Assembly (NCBI RefSeq): GCF_012584455.1
Contig: NZ_JABAEB010000007.1
Location: forward strand, 186,001-250,000
DNA from: Shewanella oncorhynchi
Lineage (GTDB): Bacteria; Pseudomonadota; Gammaproteobacteria; Enterobacterales; Shewanellaceae
Length of the DNA: 64,000 nucleotides
Direction of reading: 5' to 3'
The position numbers and the translations under genes are program-made. Below the pieces are notes generated by a model, which had not been told where the DNA came from, searched no databases, and saw only the letters and a list, made by a program, of their open reading frames with translations. Below are positions 49,482 through 58,243 of this stretch, one piece after another; position 1 is the stretch's first letter; every line of letters starts with the position of its first letter.

Positions 49482-51020
49482 ATGTTGTTGATACTCATAA
49501 TTATTGCTTTTATTGTACTGTTTATTTTTTTCGCTAAATATCAAAAAAAACAAGTGCAAGCTAAAGCACTTGCCGCAGGTGATCCTACTGCGCTACTCAA
49601 TCATGGCTTAACACTGATTAATCAAGGCGAAGTCAACTCTGGCCTAGATTATATTCAGCAGGCAGTCGATAAAGGCTTAGCCGTTGCCGCCATTGCTATG
49701 GCCGAACTTTATTCCGGTCGATTCCCACAAGTTCCCGCCGATCCCAAGGCATCTAACGATTGGTATAAAAAAGCCGCCGAAATAGAGCCTCAATATTTAC
49801 CCATGCTCACCCTACCTAATTTGCTCTCTTCTGAGTCGCAAACACTCGATGAGTTAATCGCACAGGTAGAACAGCTCAAACCTAATGCCGAAGCGGGGCA
49901 AGCCGAGTTTCAATATGAGCTTGCTTACTTGTATCTAAGCCAGCCCTTTCTCGATCCTGATGCTAGCCAAGCAATTTACTGGTTCGAAAAAGCCGCCGCA
50001 CAAGAAAACCAAAGAGCCTATTACCATTTAGCCACACTCTACTGGCATGATGAGCGCGTCACTTCGGACTATATCAAAGCACGTGAATACTTTGAGAAAT
50101 CCGCAGCCGCTGATTATGAATTAGCAAAAGATGATCTAGGGCATATGCTTGCTGCAGGCCAAGGTGGACCTAAAGATTTAGCGCGTGCAGAGGCATTACT
50201 TAGCGAGCGCGCCGCAGACGATGATTTCCGCCAGTATTATCTTGGTAAACGTTTCCTCTACGGTGAAGATTTTGCTGTCGACTATGACAAGGCGCGCCAT
50301 TGGTTAAGCCAATCTGTCGCTAGAGGTAATGACTTCGCTAAGATTGAATTTGCTCATCTTTTACTGAAAGCGCCACAAAATGAAAGTGATTACCAACAGG
50401 CTAAAATTGACTTTGAAGAATTCGCACTTAAGTGGAATGAAGACGCACTGCTAGGCTTAGGCAAGATTTATGAGCAAGGTTTAGGCGTGAGTCGCCAACC
50501 AATTAAAGCGTTAATGTATTACCAGCTCGCGGCCATGAGCAATAGAGCCGATCATCTAAAAGAATTAGCCAGATTCAGTCAGCAACTAGGTACCTTAGAG
50601 ATAAGAGAGACTGAGCGTCTACGTGACAGTTTCTTGCATCAGCATCCAATCCCCGCTGAGCAACAACAATATTTTTATATCTATAAGGCTGCATCATTTT
50701 TAAGTGATGAAAAACCCACTCAAGAGGCTCTACAAGCGGCAGAAGCTTGGTACGTCAAATCGGCAGAGCTAGGTCATGAAATTGCTATGCGGGAACTGGT
50801 CAATATTTACGGCGCAGAACAATTAAATAAACCTATACAAATGTTTATTTGGTCTAGTTTATTGCTACGTCATTTTGGTAAATACGGGATGAATAGCGCT
50901 CAACGACTCCATCAAAACACCGCAAAATCATGTTTAACCGAATCCGAACTTGCCTACGCCGAAACTCAAATTGAGGCTATTGAAACCCAATTAACGCCCT
51001 ATCTTGAGTCGGATAGGTAA
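49482..51020 (+). CDS. Sel1-repeat protein with N-terminal membrane anchor
   Basis: This 512-residue protein has residues 1-19 as a membrane anchor (LLILIIIAFIVLFIFFA), and the rest is a chain of Sel1/TPR-like helical repeats. Repeat units are visible as QYELAYLYLSQPFLDPDASQ, AYYHLATLYWHDERVTSDYI and LLGLGKIYEQGLGVSRQPIK. Such scaffolds mediate protein interactions, often in envelope stress, secretion or motility. The partner is unknown, and the orientation of the repeats is not certain. It ends in a terminator and has no co-directional neighbour in its operon. Confidence 0.85.
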   Translation: MLLILIIIAFIVLFIFFAKYQKKQVQAKALAAGDPTALLNHGLTLINQGEVNSGLDYIQQAVDKGLAVAAIAMAELYSGRFPQVPADPKASNDWYKKAAEIEPQYLPMLTLPNLLSSESQTLDELIAQVEQLKPNAEAGQAEFQYELAYLYLSQPFLDPDASQAIYWFEKAAAQENQRAYYHLATLYWHDERVTSDYIKAREYFEKSAAADYELAKDDLGHMLAAGQGGPKDLARAEALLSERAADDDFRQYYLGKRFLYGEDFAVDYDKARHWLSQSVARGNDFAKIEFAHLLLKAPQNESDYQQAKIDFEEFALKWNEDALLGLGKIYEQGLGVSRQPIKALMYYQLAAMSNRADHLKELARFSQQLGTLEIRETERLRDSFLHQHPIPAEQQQYFYIYKAASFLSDEKPTQEALQAAEAWYVKSAELGHEIAMRELVNIYGAEQLNKPIQMFIWSSLLLRHFGKYGMNSAQRLHQNTAKSCLTESELAYAETQIEAIETQLTPYLESDR

Positions 51021-51046
51021 GTTTCCTAGCAGCGAATGAGCCCCAG

Positions 51047-51082
51047 AAAAGGTTTGGTCAGATTTAACAGACCAAACCTTTT
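51047..51082 (+). terminator. Intrinsic terminator after the Sel1-repeat gene
   Basis: AAAAGGTTTGGTC pairs with GACCAAACCTTTT (13 bp, 10-nt loop). The T-run is inside the stem. A second copy of GACCAAACCT at 51155-51164 could compete for the same arm. Confidence 0.65.
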
Positions 51083-51251
51083 GGTTACAAAATTGAGTGA
51101 ATTTATAATTACTTAAAAAGCACAGTGGATGTATAAGCACTACAATCAATTATTGACCAAACCTGCGCAGCTAAACGACTCAAAAATAAAAAATAGTCAG
51201 GTTAACTGCCCAGCCCTAAATTAAAACTGACCATTTTAATAGGCAAGATGT

Positions 51252-52028
51252 ATGAGGCTGATACTGATCATTGTCATTTCATGCTTATTTCTGCCCCAAG
51301 CAAGGGCAGAAACCTCTGCCGTTGTCTGGCAAGCACACTGCCGCGATAGGCATCCTGTTATTTATGTCGAAAATGGTGATTGCAAAGGCCCAGGTGCAGC
51401 TGTCATCAATGAAGTCATCGCCCGCCTAGGTCACAAGATAAATTGGAGTAATGTACCTTGGGCACGCACAATTAAAGTGGCAGAAATGGGACAAGTCGAC
51501 CTAATCCCTGTCCATTCGATGACGCCAGAGCGCAACGATTTTCTAGACCCTATGCTACTGGGATACGACAAGCGCTACGTATATTACTTTGCCCTTGCGA
51601 ATAGACAACTTGAAGTCAAACATTTCGATGAACTAAAACCTCATATCATTGGCGCACTTAGAGGCGCTTTTTACTGTCCGCAGTTTAATGACAATCAAAA
51701 CCAACTAAAAGTGTCTTTTGTTAATGATAACGGTCAGTTAATCAATATGTTGAAGGCTGAGCGTATCGATTTAGCCATCACCTCCGAACAGCATGAGATG
51801 CAATTTTTTGCCAAAGATCCCCAACTCAAACAGATGGCATACGTAGATATCAGCAAAAATGGCCGCTATTTTAGTATTCCGCTCATGTCGCCGCAGCATC
51901 AATATGCCAAGCAAGTTCACCAGATAGTCGACGACATGCGCACCTCAGGTGAAATTACTCAACTATTTAAATCCTACGGCGTCGAGCCTCCACTTAATCT
52001 CACTGAATCGCCCTTAGCGACTCACTAA
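51252..52028 (+). CDS. Periplasmic solute-binding protein (SBP_bac_3 family)
   Basis: This 258-residue protein has signal peptide residues 1-19 (LILIIVISCLFLPQARAE). A two-lobe binding fold follows, with the pattern GPGAAVINEVIARLGHKINW and MGQVDLIPVHSMTPERNDFL seen in extracellular solute-binding family 3. No transporter genes accompany it, so it may be a stand-alone sensor or periplasmic binder, as many Shewanella paralogues are. Ligand unknown; amino acid or small organic acid is possible. It is convergent with the LysR gene, 33 bp away. Confidence 0.8.
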   Translation: MRLILIIVISCLFLPQARAETSAVVWQAHCRDRHPVIYVENGDCKGPGAAVINEVIARLGHKINWSNVPWARTIKVAEMGQVDLIPVHSMTPERNDFLDPMLLGYDKRYVYYFALANRQLEVKHFDELKPHIIGALRGAFYCPQFNDNQNQLKVSFVNDNGQLINMLKAERIDLAITSEQHEMQFFAKDPQLKQMAYVDISKNGRYFSIPLMSPQHQYAKQVHQIVDDMRTSGEITQLFKSYGVEPPLNLTESPLATH

Positions 52029-52061
52029 TCTGAATGCTGATAACCCAAAACTAACTTGGAA

Positions 52062-52901
52062 TTAATTCGGTCGAGCGGCTAAATGCCGTAACAAGGTCGC
52101 CAATGTTGGCGCAACTGCCTGATGGGAGGGATAACACAAACCAATACGACGGAACATTCTCGGACCATCAAATTTCACTTGCTTGAGCCTAGGCTCATCT
52201 TCAATCAAACCATCGGGTAAAAAACTCACGCCAAATCCGGCTAACACTAGCGACATCACTAGAGATTTTGACTCAGCCTTAGCGACCAAATTAAGCGACA
52301 TATTGCTGCACGCCAATAAACCTATTGTTTGCTGATGGGCTTCACAGGGTGGGCACTCAATAAAGTCAAAGCCATTGAGCTGCTCGGGACGTAGGCTATC
52401 GACTTGGGCGAGGGTATGATCCTTGGGGACGCAGAGCACATAATCCTCCTCCCACAGCGGAAAAAATACTTCATCTTCATGGCGTAAACTGTCGATAGTT
52501 AAACGACAATCTGCGGGGCTTTGGTAATCCAACAGCTCCAGATCGAGCTTCTCAATGGCTTGATTCACCTGTTGTAAAAATCCCGCCAAACGCCGCTGAC
52601 TGAGATCTGGCATCACAGCCAAACGTAGCTTTTGCCGGCTCGCCTTCGCCATAAATAAGCCTGATAACTTACTCGCCTCCTCGACTAATTTAACCGCCAA
52701 AGGGTATAGATAGTGCGCGCTGTCCAAAGGTTTAACACCTTTTTTGCTGCGCTCAAATAACTGACCACCAAGCTCTTCTTCGAGTTGCTTTAATCCAGCA
52801 GACAGTGAAGGCTGGCTCACAAAGCAACGGTTAGCCGCCGAGGTAATATTGTTCTCTTCAAAAATTGCGATAAAGAAACGCAGCAAACGCAAATCGACCA
52901 T
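52062..52901 (-). CDS. LysR-family transcriptional regulator
   Basis: This 279-residue protein has an N-terminal winged helix at residues 1-60 (LRLLRFFIAIFEENNITSAA; VSQPSLSAGLKQLEEELGGQ) and an inducer-binding domain. The ribosome site GGAGAAG precedes the ATG. It is divergent from the SDR gene across 190 bp containing a palindromic T-N11-A box, which suggests it controls that gene and itself. Inducer unknown. Confidence 0.92.
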   Translation of the reverse strand: MVDLRLLRFFIAIFEENNITSAANRCFVSQPSLSAGLKQLEEELGGQLFERSKKGVKPLDSAHYLYPLAVKLVEEASKLSGLFMAKASRQKLRLAVMPDLSQRRLAGFLQQVNQAIEKLDLELLDYQSPADCRLTIDSLRHEDEVFFPLWEEDYVLCVPKDHTLAQVDSLRPEQLNGFDFIECPPCEAHQQTIGLLACSNMSLNLVAKAESKSLVMSLVLAGFGVSFLPDGLIEDEPRLKQVKFDGPRMFRRIGLCYPSHQAVAPTLATLLRHLAARPN

Positions 52902-52953
52902 TTAATCTTCTCCGACAACCGACGAGTTCAGCACAAATTTCAACAATAGTGCC

Positions 52954-52968
52954 ATAGGCTGAGCCTAT
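52954..52968. promoter_or_regulatory. Palindromic LysR-type box between the LysR and SDR genes
   Basis: ATAGGCT-G-AGCCTAT is a perfect 15-nt palindrome containing T-N11-A. It lies 53 bp upstream of the LysR start and 125 bp upstream of the SDR start. A second AGCCTAT copy lies near 53010. Confidence 0.6.
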
Positions 52969-53092
52969 CATATCCAGCTGGAATAAGTATTTTTCGACTG
53001 AAAATCCCCAGCCTATACTGGTTAACAGGTTCAAGACGCCGAACAACAGTTTGTTTACGGCTTACATTGGCTCCAATTAATAGGAAATACTA

Positions 53093-53824
53093 ATGAATCA
53101 AGTTACTAAATCACTGGTTGTCATCACGGGCGCTTCATCGGGTATTGGCGCCGCTATGGCCAAAAGCTTTAGCGCTGCAGGCCACCCGCTGCTATTACTG
53201 GCACGCCGAGTTGAAGCAATGCAAGCGCTTGAATTACCAAACAGCCTTTCTATCAGCGTCGATGTCACCGACGGCGCAGCTATTAAAACAGCCATAACCC
53301 AAGCAGAAGCACAATTTGGCCCGGTCGGCTGTCTTATCAATAACGCGGGAATCATGCTACTAGGCCAAATCGATGTGCAAGATCCCAAGGAATGGAGCCG
53401 CATGCTCAATATCAATGTGATGGGCGTGCTTAATGGTATTCATGCGGTATTAGCCGGCATGAAAGCTCGCAAAACTGGCACTATCATTAATGTCAGCTCA
53501 GTGGCGGGGCGTAAAACCTTTCCAAACCACGCCGCTTACTGCGCTACTAAATTTGCCGTGCACGCCTTAACAGAAAACATTCGTGAAGAAGTCGCCATGG
53601 ATGACGTGCGCCTTATCACTATCGCCCCTGGCGCAGTAGAAACCGAGTTGTTGAGCCATACCACCAGCGATGACATTAAAGCGGGTTACCATGACTGGAA
53701 AGAAGAAATGGGCGGCGTTATCGCCCCTGAAAACGTCGCCGCTGCTGCACTGTTTGCATGGCAACAACCGCAAAATGTGTGCGTACGCGAAATCGTTCTA
53801 GCACCAACGCGCCAGCAACCTTAA
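53093..53824 (+). CDS. Short-chain dehydrogenase/reductase (classical SDR)
   Basis: This 243-residue NAD(P)-dependent oxidoreductase carries the cofactor motif TGASSGIG (residues 12-19) and NNAG near 83-86. The catalytic residues are Asn108, Ser135/136, Tyr149 and Lys153 (YCATK). Arg38-Arg39 after the second strand favours NADPH. It resembles YdfG-like serine/3-hydroxy acid dehydrogenases in length. Substrate unknown. It is divergent from the LysR gene, which probably regulates it. Confidence 0.92.
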   Translation: MNQVTKSLVVITGASSGIGAAMAKSFSAAGHPLLLLARRVEAMQALELPNSLSISVDVTDGAAIKTAITQAEAQFGPVGCLINNAGIMLLGQIDVQDPKEWSRMLNINVMGVLNGIHAVLAGMKARKTGTIINVSSVAGRKTFPNHAAYCATKFAVHALTENIREEVAMDDVRLITIAPGAVETELLSHTTSDDIKAGYHDWKEEMGGVIAPENVAAAALFAWQQPQNVCVREIVLAPTRQQP

Positions 53825-54103
53825 CAAGCAACATTACACAATAAAGAATATCAACCACGGCACTGACCGCCAGTGTTGCGGTTGAATCATGACTCACAAA
53901 TGAGCTTGAGTTAACAATTAACCCAATGCAGCCGCAATAGACACAGGTGCAGACAATTAGACTCAGCCATTCTTCGGCCTTGCCCCAGTTTGTCTCATTG
54001 AGTGACTCAATACGGTAGTTTGACTCTGTTTACCCCCCAAATCATCTGATTTTTATGGCATTTATTTTGCGTAGTCATAGCGTGTTCAATTACGGCAATC
54101 AGT

Positions 54104-55264
54104 ATGACCTCGGGCAAAATTTCCCAAACAGTATCCAATCCTTCATTCAACCGTTTACTCGGTGAAACCAGTGGCGCTTTTGCCGACTTAGGCACTTTTT
54201 TACCTTTAGTGCTAGGGCTAATTGCCCTAAATCAATTTTCGCCTCAAGGGATATTTTTGGGGTTTGGTCTATTCGCTATTCTCAGCGCGCTGTTTTACCG
54301 TCGCCCGATTCCGGTACAACCGATGAAAGTCATCGCTGCACTGGTGATCGCTCAGGGCTTAACCCCAGGCATGTTGCAGGCAAGCGCCATGTTGATGGGC
54401 ATTATCCTGTTAATTCTCGCCTTTAGCGGCGCCATCACTTGGTTAGCCAAACAGTTATCACAAGCTGTGAGTGTTGGTATTCAACTCGCCATCGGTCTGC
54501 AACTGATGTGGATGGGCACTAAGATGATGAGTGAATTTTGGCTGGTTGGCGTGGGGACATTTGTACTGTTATTTATCAGTAAATTTTTGCCACTGCGCTA
54601 CCTTGCCATGCCCTTAGTCATAGCAGCGGGGATGATTTGGCAAGCAAGTACACAAACTAATTTAACCACTAACTTTGATATCCAAGCAGTGACAGCGCCA
54701 TTTAAATTGGCGTGGCCGACATCTATTGAGTGGACCTCTGCCGCCCTTTTGTTGGTTTTGCCACAACTGGCTCTCACCTTAACCAATGCAGTGATTGCTA
54801 CATCTGTAATGGCGCAGGAGAAATTCCCTGAAGATGCCGCCAAACTCACGCCCAAAAACTTCGCCATTAGCTCAGGTCTTGCCAACTTATTGCTCGCGCC
54901 CTTTGGAGCCTCGGCCATGTGCCACGGTGCGGGCGGACTTGCGGTGCAATACCATTTTGGCGCCCGCACTTATCTGGCGCCGTTAATTTTTGGCAGTACG
55001 TGCTTAATGATAGCCCTGTGCTGGGGTACTAATATCGCTTGGCTATTAAGCCTTATTCCTATGGCAATCCTCGGCAGTTTACTGACCACTGCGGGGCTAC
55101 AATTAGCATGGTCGAAACGCTTAATCGATGGTAAGCCCTTCTGTATCTTTGTGATTTTATCAACCGCTGTGACTTGCCTCGCTATCAACGCCGCTGCGGG
55201 ACTTGCCGTGGGGATAATTCTGGAGCAAGGTCGCCGCACTTGGGCCATGCTGGCCATGCGTTAA
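54104..55264 (+). CDS. Putative molybdate/sulfate transporter (MOT1 family)
   Basis: This is a 386-residue protein with about ten membrane helices. The two MOT1 signatures are present: FGDLGTFLP-like GAFADLGTFLPLVLG near residue 27 and PVQPMKVIAALVIAQG near 70. A third, GASAMCHGAGGLAVQYHFGA, appears near 270. MOT1-type carriers take up molybdate, and some take up sulfate. The substrate cannot be decided here, and no molybdenum-cofactor gene is adjacent. The terminator shared with the next operon follows. Confidence 0.88.
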   Translation: MTSGKISQTVSNPSFNRLLGETSGAFADLGTFLPLVLGLIALNQFSPQGIFLGFGLFAILSALFYRRPIPVQPMKVIAALVIAQGLTPGMLQASAMLMGIILLILAFSGAITWLAKQLSQAVSVGIQLAIGLQLMWMGTKMMSEFWLVGVGTFVLLFISKFLPLRYLAMPLVIAAGMIWQASTQTNLTTNFDIQAVTAPFKLAWPTSIEWTSAALLLVLPQLALTLTNAVIATSVMAQEKFPEDAAKLTPKNFAISSGLANLLLAPFGASAMCHGAGGLAVQYHFGARTYLAPLIFGSTCLMIALCWGTNIAWLLSLIPMAILGSLLTTAGLQLAWSKRLIDGKPFCIFVILSTAVTCLAINAAAGLAVGIILEQGRRTWAMLAMR

Positions 55265-55300
55265 TCACTTCCGACTTGCTGTAATAAGGGTTCCCAAAAA

Positions 55301-55330
55301 CAAAAAGCGCGTTATACAACGCGCTTTTTG
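55301..55330. terminator. Bidirectional terminator between the transporter and the CE4-hydrolase operon
   Basis: CAAAAAGCGCGTT-ATAC-AACGCGCTTTTTG is a perfect 13-bp stem with a 4-nt loop between convergent genes. Confidence 0.9.
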
Positions 55331-55368
55331 TTAACCATTCAAACCTCTTCTAACAAAGCTACAGCAGG

Positions 55369-56361
55369 CTAAAATGTTCTTGCAGGATTGGTCGGTGTGT
55401 CCTTTTGCGCCAGCGCCCATTTAGCAATGGCATCTTTACGCATAAAGCCTACGTTAGTGTGACCTTTAGCGTACTGAATAAACTTATCTAAAGCGGTCAC
55501 AAGTCCAGGAGCGCCACCAATACGGTCGTGCACACTGATCGACATCATCCGTCGCTGCGTCGAACCTTCTTGATAGAGCATATCGAACTCATCCTTTAGT
55601 TCCTGTAAAAAGGCCGCGGCCGTCATAGCTGTGTTGCCACCAAAACGTCCGATATCATTGTTACGTAAAGTGTAAGGCACAACCGCAAAAGGCTTATTTC
55701 CTACAGGGATAATTGAAGGCTCGTCCCGCGATAGGTCATCGATATGATAAATAAAACCTAAGTCCTGCAAAATATTGAGGGTTTGAGTGCTGTGGCGCAT
55801 CCAAAAGGCATTAAAACCTAAGGGGCGCTGACCTGTGATCCTTTGCAGCGTCTCAATACTCGCCACATAGGAGGCGCGTTCCTCTGCTGGCGACATGCTG
55901 TATTGTGGCGTCCACGTTTGTCCGTGACCCGAAATCTCATGCCCCTCATCTGCAACTTGTTTGGCAAGTTGAGGATGTAGCTCGGCGGCGCGCCCAACCA
56001 TGTGAGAAGTCACCTTGATATTGTGCTTACGCCACAAGCGCAGCAGCCTTGGAATGCCTTCGTTCATACCGTAATCGTACCAAGTCGGGGTGATGGTATC
56101 TGGGTAGCCCTTTTCCATCGGCGGAAACGGCCCTTCGGCATTTTTATCTTGAGCACCTGCTTCAAACTGCATTGAGATTGAAATCACTAACTGCTCACCA
56201 CTTGGCCAAAATATTTTGTTCATACCATTGCCACCTGAACTTTTGGAGTCATTTTCTAAGGTATCTAATGATGGTAAACCAATAGCAAGCGCCGTTTGGC
56301 TTAGGCCGAACCCAGCAGCGATGGCGCCACCTGCCATTAAAAATCGTCGACGTTGATTCAT
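55369..56361 (-). CDS. Exported polysaccharide-deacetylase-fold (CE4-like) hydrolase
   Basis: This 330-residue protein has a twin-arginine-type leader (NQRRRFLMAGGAIAAGFG). The NodB-like domain carries WYDYGMNEGIPRLLRLW near 94-110 and GHEISGHGQTW at 140-150. His146 is present, but the fourth following residue is Trp150 rather than the second metal His. The HGxxW form is seen in PuuE-type allantoinase-like members, some of which work without metal. Its substrate is therefore open: a sugar, a peptidoglycan or a small amide. It overlaps the SnoaL-like gene by 4 bp in an OYE-SnoaL-hydrolase operon. Confidence 0.82.
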   Translation of the reverse strand: MNQRRRFLMAGGAIAAGFGLSQTALAIGLPSLDTLENDSKSSGGNGMNKIFWPSGEQLVISISMQFEAGAQDKNAEGPFPPMEKGYPDTITPTWYDYGMNEGIPRLLRLWRKHNIKVTSHMVGRAAELHPQLAKQVADEGHEISGHGQTWTPQYSMSPAEERASYVASIETLQRITGQRPLGFNAFWMRHSTQTLNILQDLGFIYHIDDLSRDEPSIIPVGNKPFAVVPYTLRNNDIGRFGGNTAMTAAAFLQELKDEFDMLYQEGSTQRRMMSISVHDRIGGAPGLVTALDKFIQYAKGHTNVGFMRKDAIAKWALAQKDTPTNPARTF

Positions 56362-56996
56362 GATTGAGTCCCTGCAGCTAATTGAGAAAATAGCGTTTGA
56401 TAATCTTCGAGGTGCCAGTTATCTGTGATGAAACCATCCCGTACTCGATACATGTCAACAGCACGAAAATCGATTTTCTGCCCTTGGCCTTTTTGCTCAC
56501 CAAAGACACCAGTGAAGCGGCCATAAAAACGCAGACGTACCACTGCACGATCGCCAACGACTAGCAAATGCTCAACTGAAACAGAGAGATCGGGGACCGC
56601 TGCCCTAAATGTCTTTGAGGCTTCGAGTGGACCCGTGATTCCCTGTGCGCGGCCAGCGGGCAGAGTACGGTCGATAAACCCAGTCGCCAATGCGCCGTGG
56701 GCAAAACTTGCATCGCCCGTGTGCCAAAAACTGGCATATAACAAAGCGGCGCGGGCGATAGCTTGTGCCTGCGGTGATTCATCAGAAATCGTTTCCATTG
56801 CCGCCACTTTTGGCACTAACGCCGCTCGCACTTTAGCACTATCCTGTGTTGTTGCCCCTTGAGCGGCTAACGCATCCATGCTCAGACTTACTAAGCTAAA
56901 ACCCACAATAGCAATACCTATAAAGCCTGAAAACCATAGACTTAAGCTGAGCCAAGCGGGTAAGCGCTGAGCATACAAAGTGTTAACCCGATCCAT
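56358..56996 (-). CDS. Membrane-anchored SnoaL/NTF2-like protein
   Basis: This 212-residue protein has a membrane helix at about 18-42 (LWFSGFIGIAIVGFSLVSL), which anchors a C-terminal SnoaL-like alpha+beta domain at about 75-205 (FRAAVPDLSVSVEHLLVVGD; DFRAVDMYRVRDGFITDNWH). SnoaL-like domains include ester cyclases and catalytically inactive binding proteins. Activity is not readable. It overlaps the genes on both sides (1 bp and 4 bp), so it surely works in the same process. Confidence 0.82.
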   Translation of the reverse strand: MDRVNTLYAQRLPAWLSLSLWFSGFIGIAIVGFSLVSLSMDALAAQGATTQDSAKVRAALVPKVAAMETISDESPQAQAIARAALLYASFWHTGDASFAHGALATGFIDRTLPAGRAQGITGPLEASKTFRAAVPDLSVSVEHLLVVGDRAVVRLRFYGRFTGVFGEQKGQGQKIDFRAVDMYRVRDGFITDNWHLEDYQTLFSQLAAGTQS

Positions 56997-58132
56997 TATG
57001 CCACCTCATCGTCAGCGGATCGGATGACGGCTCTCAATGCTTCGTTGTGTGTAGGATAATCGGTATAACCCGCTGCACTACCGCCAAACAAGGGCCCTTT
57101 GTCGAATGCTGATAAAGGCAATTGATGCATTAAACGGTAAGGCAAATCAGGATTCGCAATAAAAGGTCGACCGAAGGCAACTAAGTCCGCATAACCGTTA
57201 TCAATCACTTCATTGGCACGCGCCACATCATAGCGACCCGCAACAATAATGCTGCCCTTAAAGACTTTGCGCAGCTCGACTCTAAAGGATTCTGGCACCT
57301 GCGGCGCATCATCCCAATCCGCCTCTGAAAGGTGTACATATGCCACGCCCAATGCCGATAAATGCTTAGCCGCTAACAGAATAGTGTCTACAATTTCAGG
57401 ACACGCCATATCTTTAAACGTCACGTAAGGGGCGAGGCGAACCCCGACTTTATCGGCACCAATTTTCGCACTCACGGCTTGGACAATTTCGAGTAAAAAA
57501 CGAATGCGATTTTCCTGAGAACCGCCGTAGGCATCAGTTCTGTGGTTTGAATTGGTGCGTAAAAACTGGTCAATCAGATAACCATTGCCGCCGTGAATTT
57601 CGATTCCATCAAAACCCGCCGCAACCGCATTCACTCCCGCCTGTGCAAAATCGGCCACAACGCGGTCGATATCGGCTTGCACCATAGCCCTAGGTTCTGG
57701 GCAATCCACCATTTGCCCTTCAGGATGCGCTTCATCCACAATCCATACTTTTGTGCCAACGGGCGCAATGGCCGATGGCGCAATCGGGGCATTACCCTGC
57801 TGAAAAATCGGGTGCGATACACGGCCAACATGCCAAATTTGATTAAAGATTTTACCGCCAGCCTGATGCACTGCCGCTGTGACTTTTTTCCAGCCCTCAA
57901 TTTGCTCAGCGGTATACACGCCCGGCGTAAATGAATAACCTTGGCTGTCATCGGAGATTTGTGTCGCTTCTGTGATGATTAACCCCGCCGAGGCGCGCTG
58001 AGCATAATATTGCGCCATCAGATCATTAGGAATATTACCTGGCTGCGTAGTACGCGCCCGAGTCATAGGGGCCATCACAATGCGATTGTTTAATGCCAGT
58101 GACGCTAATTTGTAAGACATGAATAGACTCAT
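56996..58132 (-). CDS. Old yellow enzyme-type NADH:flavin oxidoreductase
   Basis: This 378-residue FMN enzyme has a TIM barrel with APMTRARTTQ near residue 22, the substrate-binding His/Asn pair in EIHGGNGYLIDQFL near 185, and VAFGRPFIANPDLPYRL near the C-terminus. Such enzymes reduce activated alkenes, nitro compounds or quinones with NAD(P)H. The ATG at 58130-58132 (MSLFMSYK) has GGAG five bases upstream; a longer frame lacks it. It is the first gene of a three-gene operon, divergent from a LysR gene. Confidence 0.92.
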   Translation of the reverse strand: MSLFMSYKLASLALNNRIVMAPMTRARTTQPGNIPNDLMAQYYAQRASAGLIITEATQISDDSQGYSFTPGVYTAEQIEGWKKVTAAVHQAGGKIFNQIWHVGRVSHPIFQQGNAPIAPSAIAPVGTKVWIVDEAHPEGQMVDCPEPRAMVQADIDRVVADFAQAGVNAVAAGFDGIEIHGGNGYLIDQFLRTNSNHRTDAYGGSQENRIRFLLEIVQAVSAKIGADKVGVRLAPYVTFKDMACPEIVDTILLAAKHLSALGVAYVHLSEADWDDAPQVPESFRVELRKVFKGSIIVAGRYDVARANEVIDNGYADLVAFGRPFIANPDLPYRLMHQLPLSAFDKGPLFGGSAAGYTDYPTHNEALRAVIRSADDEVA

Positions 58133-58186
58133 ACACACTCCGAACCAGAAATTAAGATGAAACATCAGTGGTGCAATTGTGCATTA

Positions 58187-58206
58187 GATAATCTATATTG
58201 ATAATC
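58187..58206. promoter_or_regulatory. Candidate LysR operator between the OYE and LysR genes
   Basis: GATAATC occurs twice (58187-58193 and 58200-58206), 13 bp apart. Each copy is near-palindromic, and the pair sits between the divergent starts. This fits LysR-type sites, though other short repeats occur there. Confidence 0.4.
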
Positions 58207-58243
58207 AGGCTATTATTAAAATCATTTTCAAAAATAATTTGAT

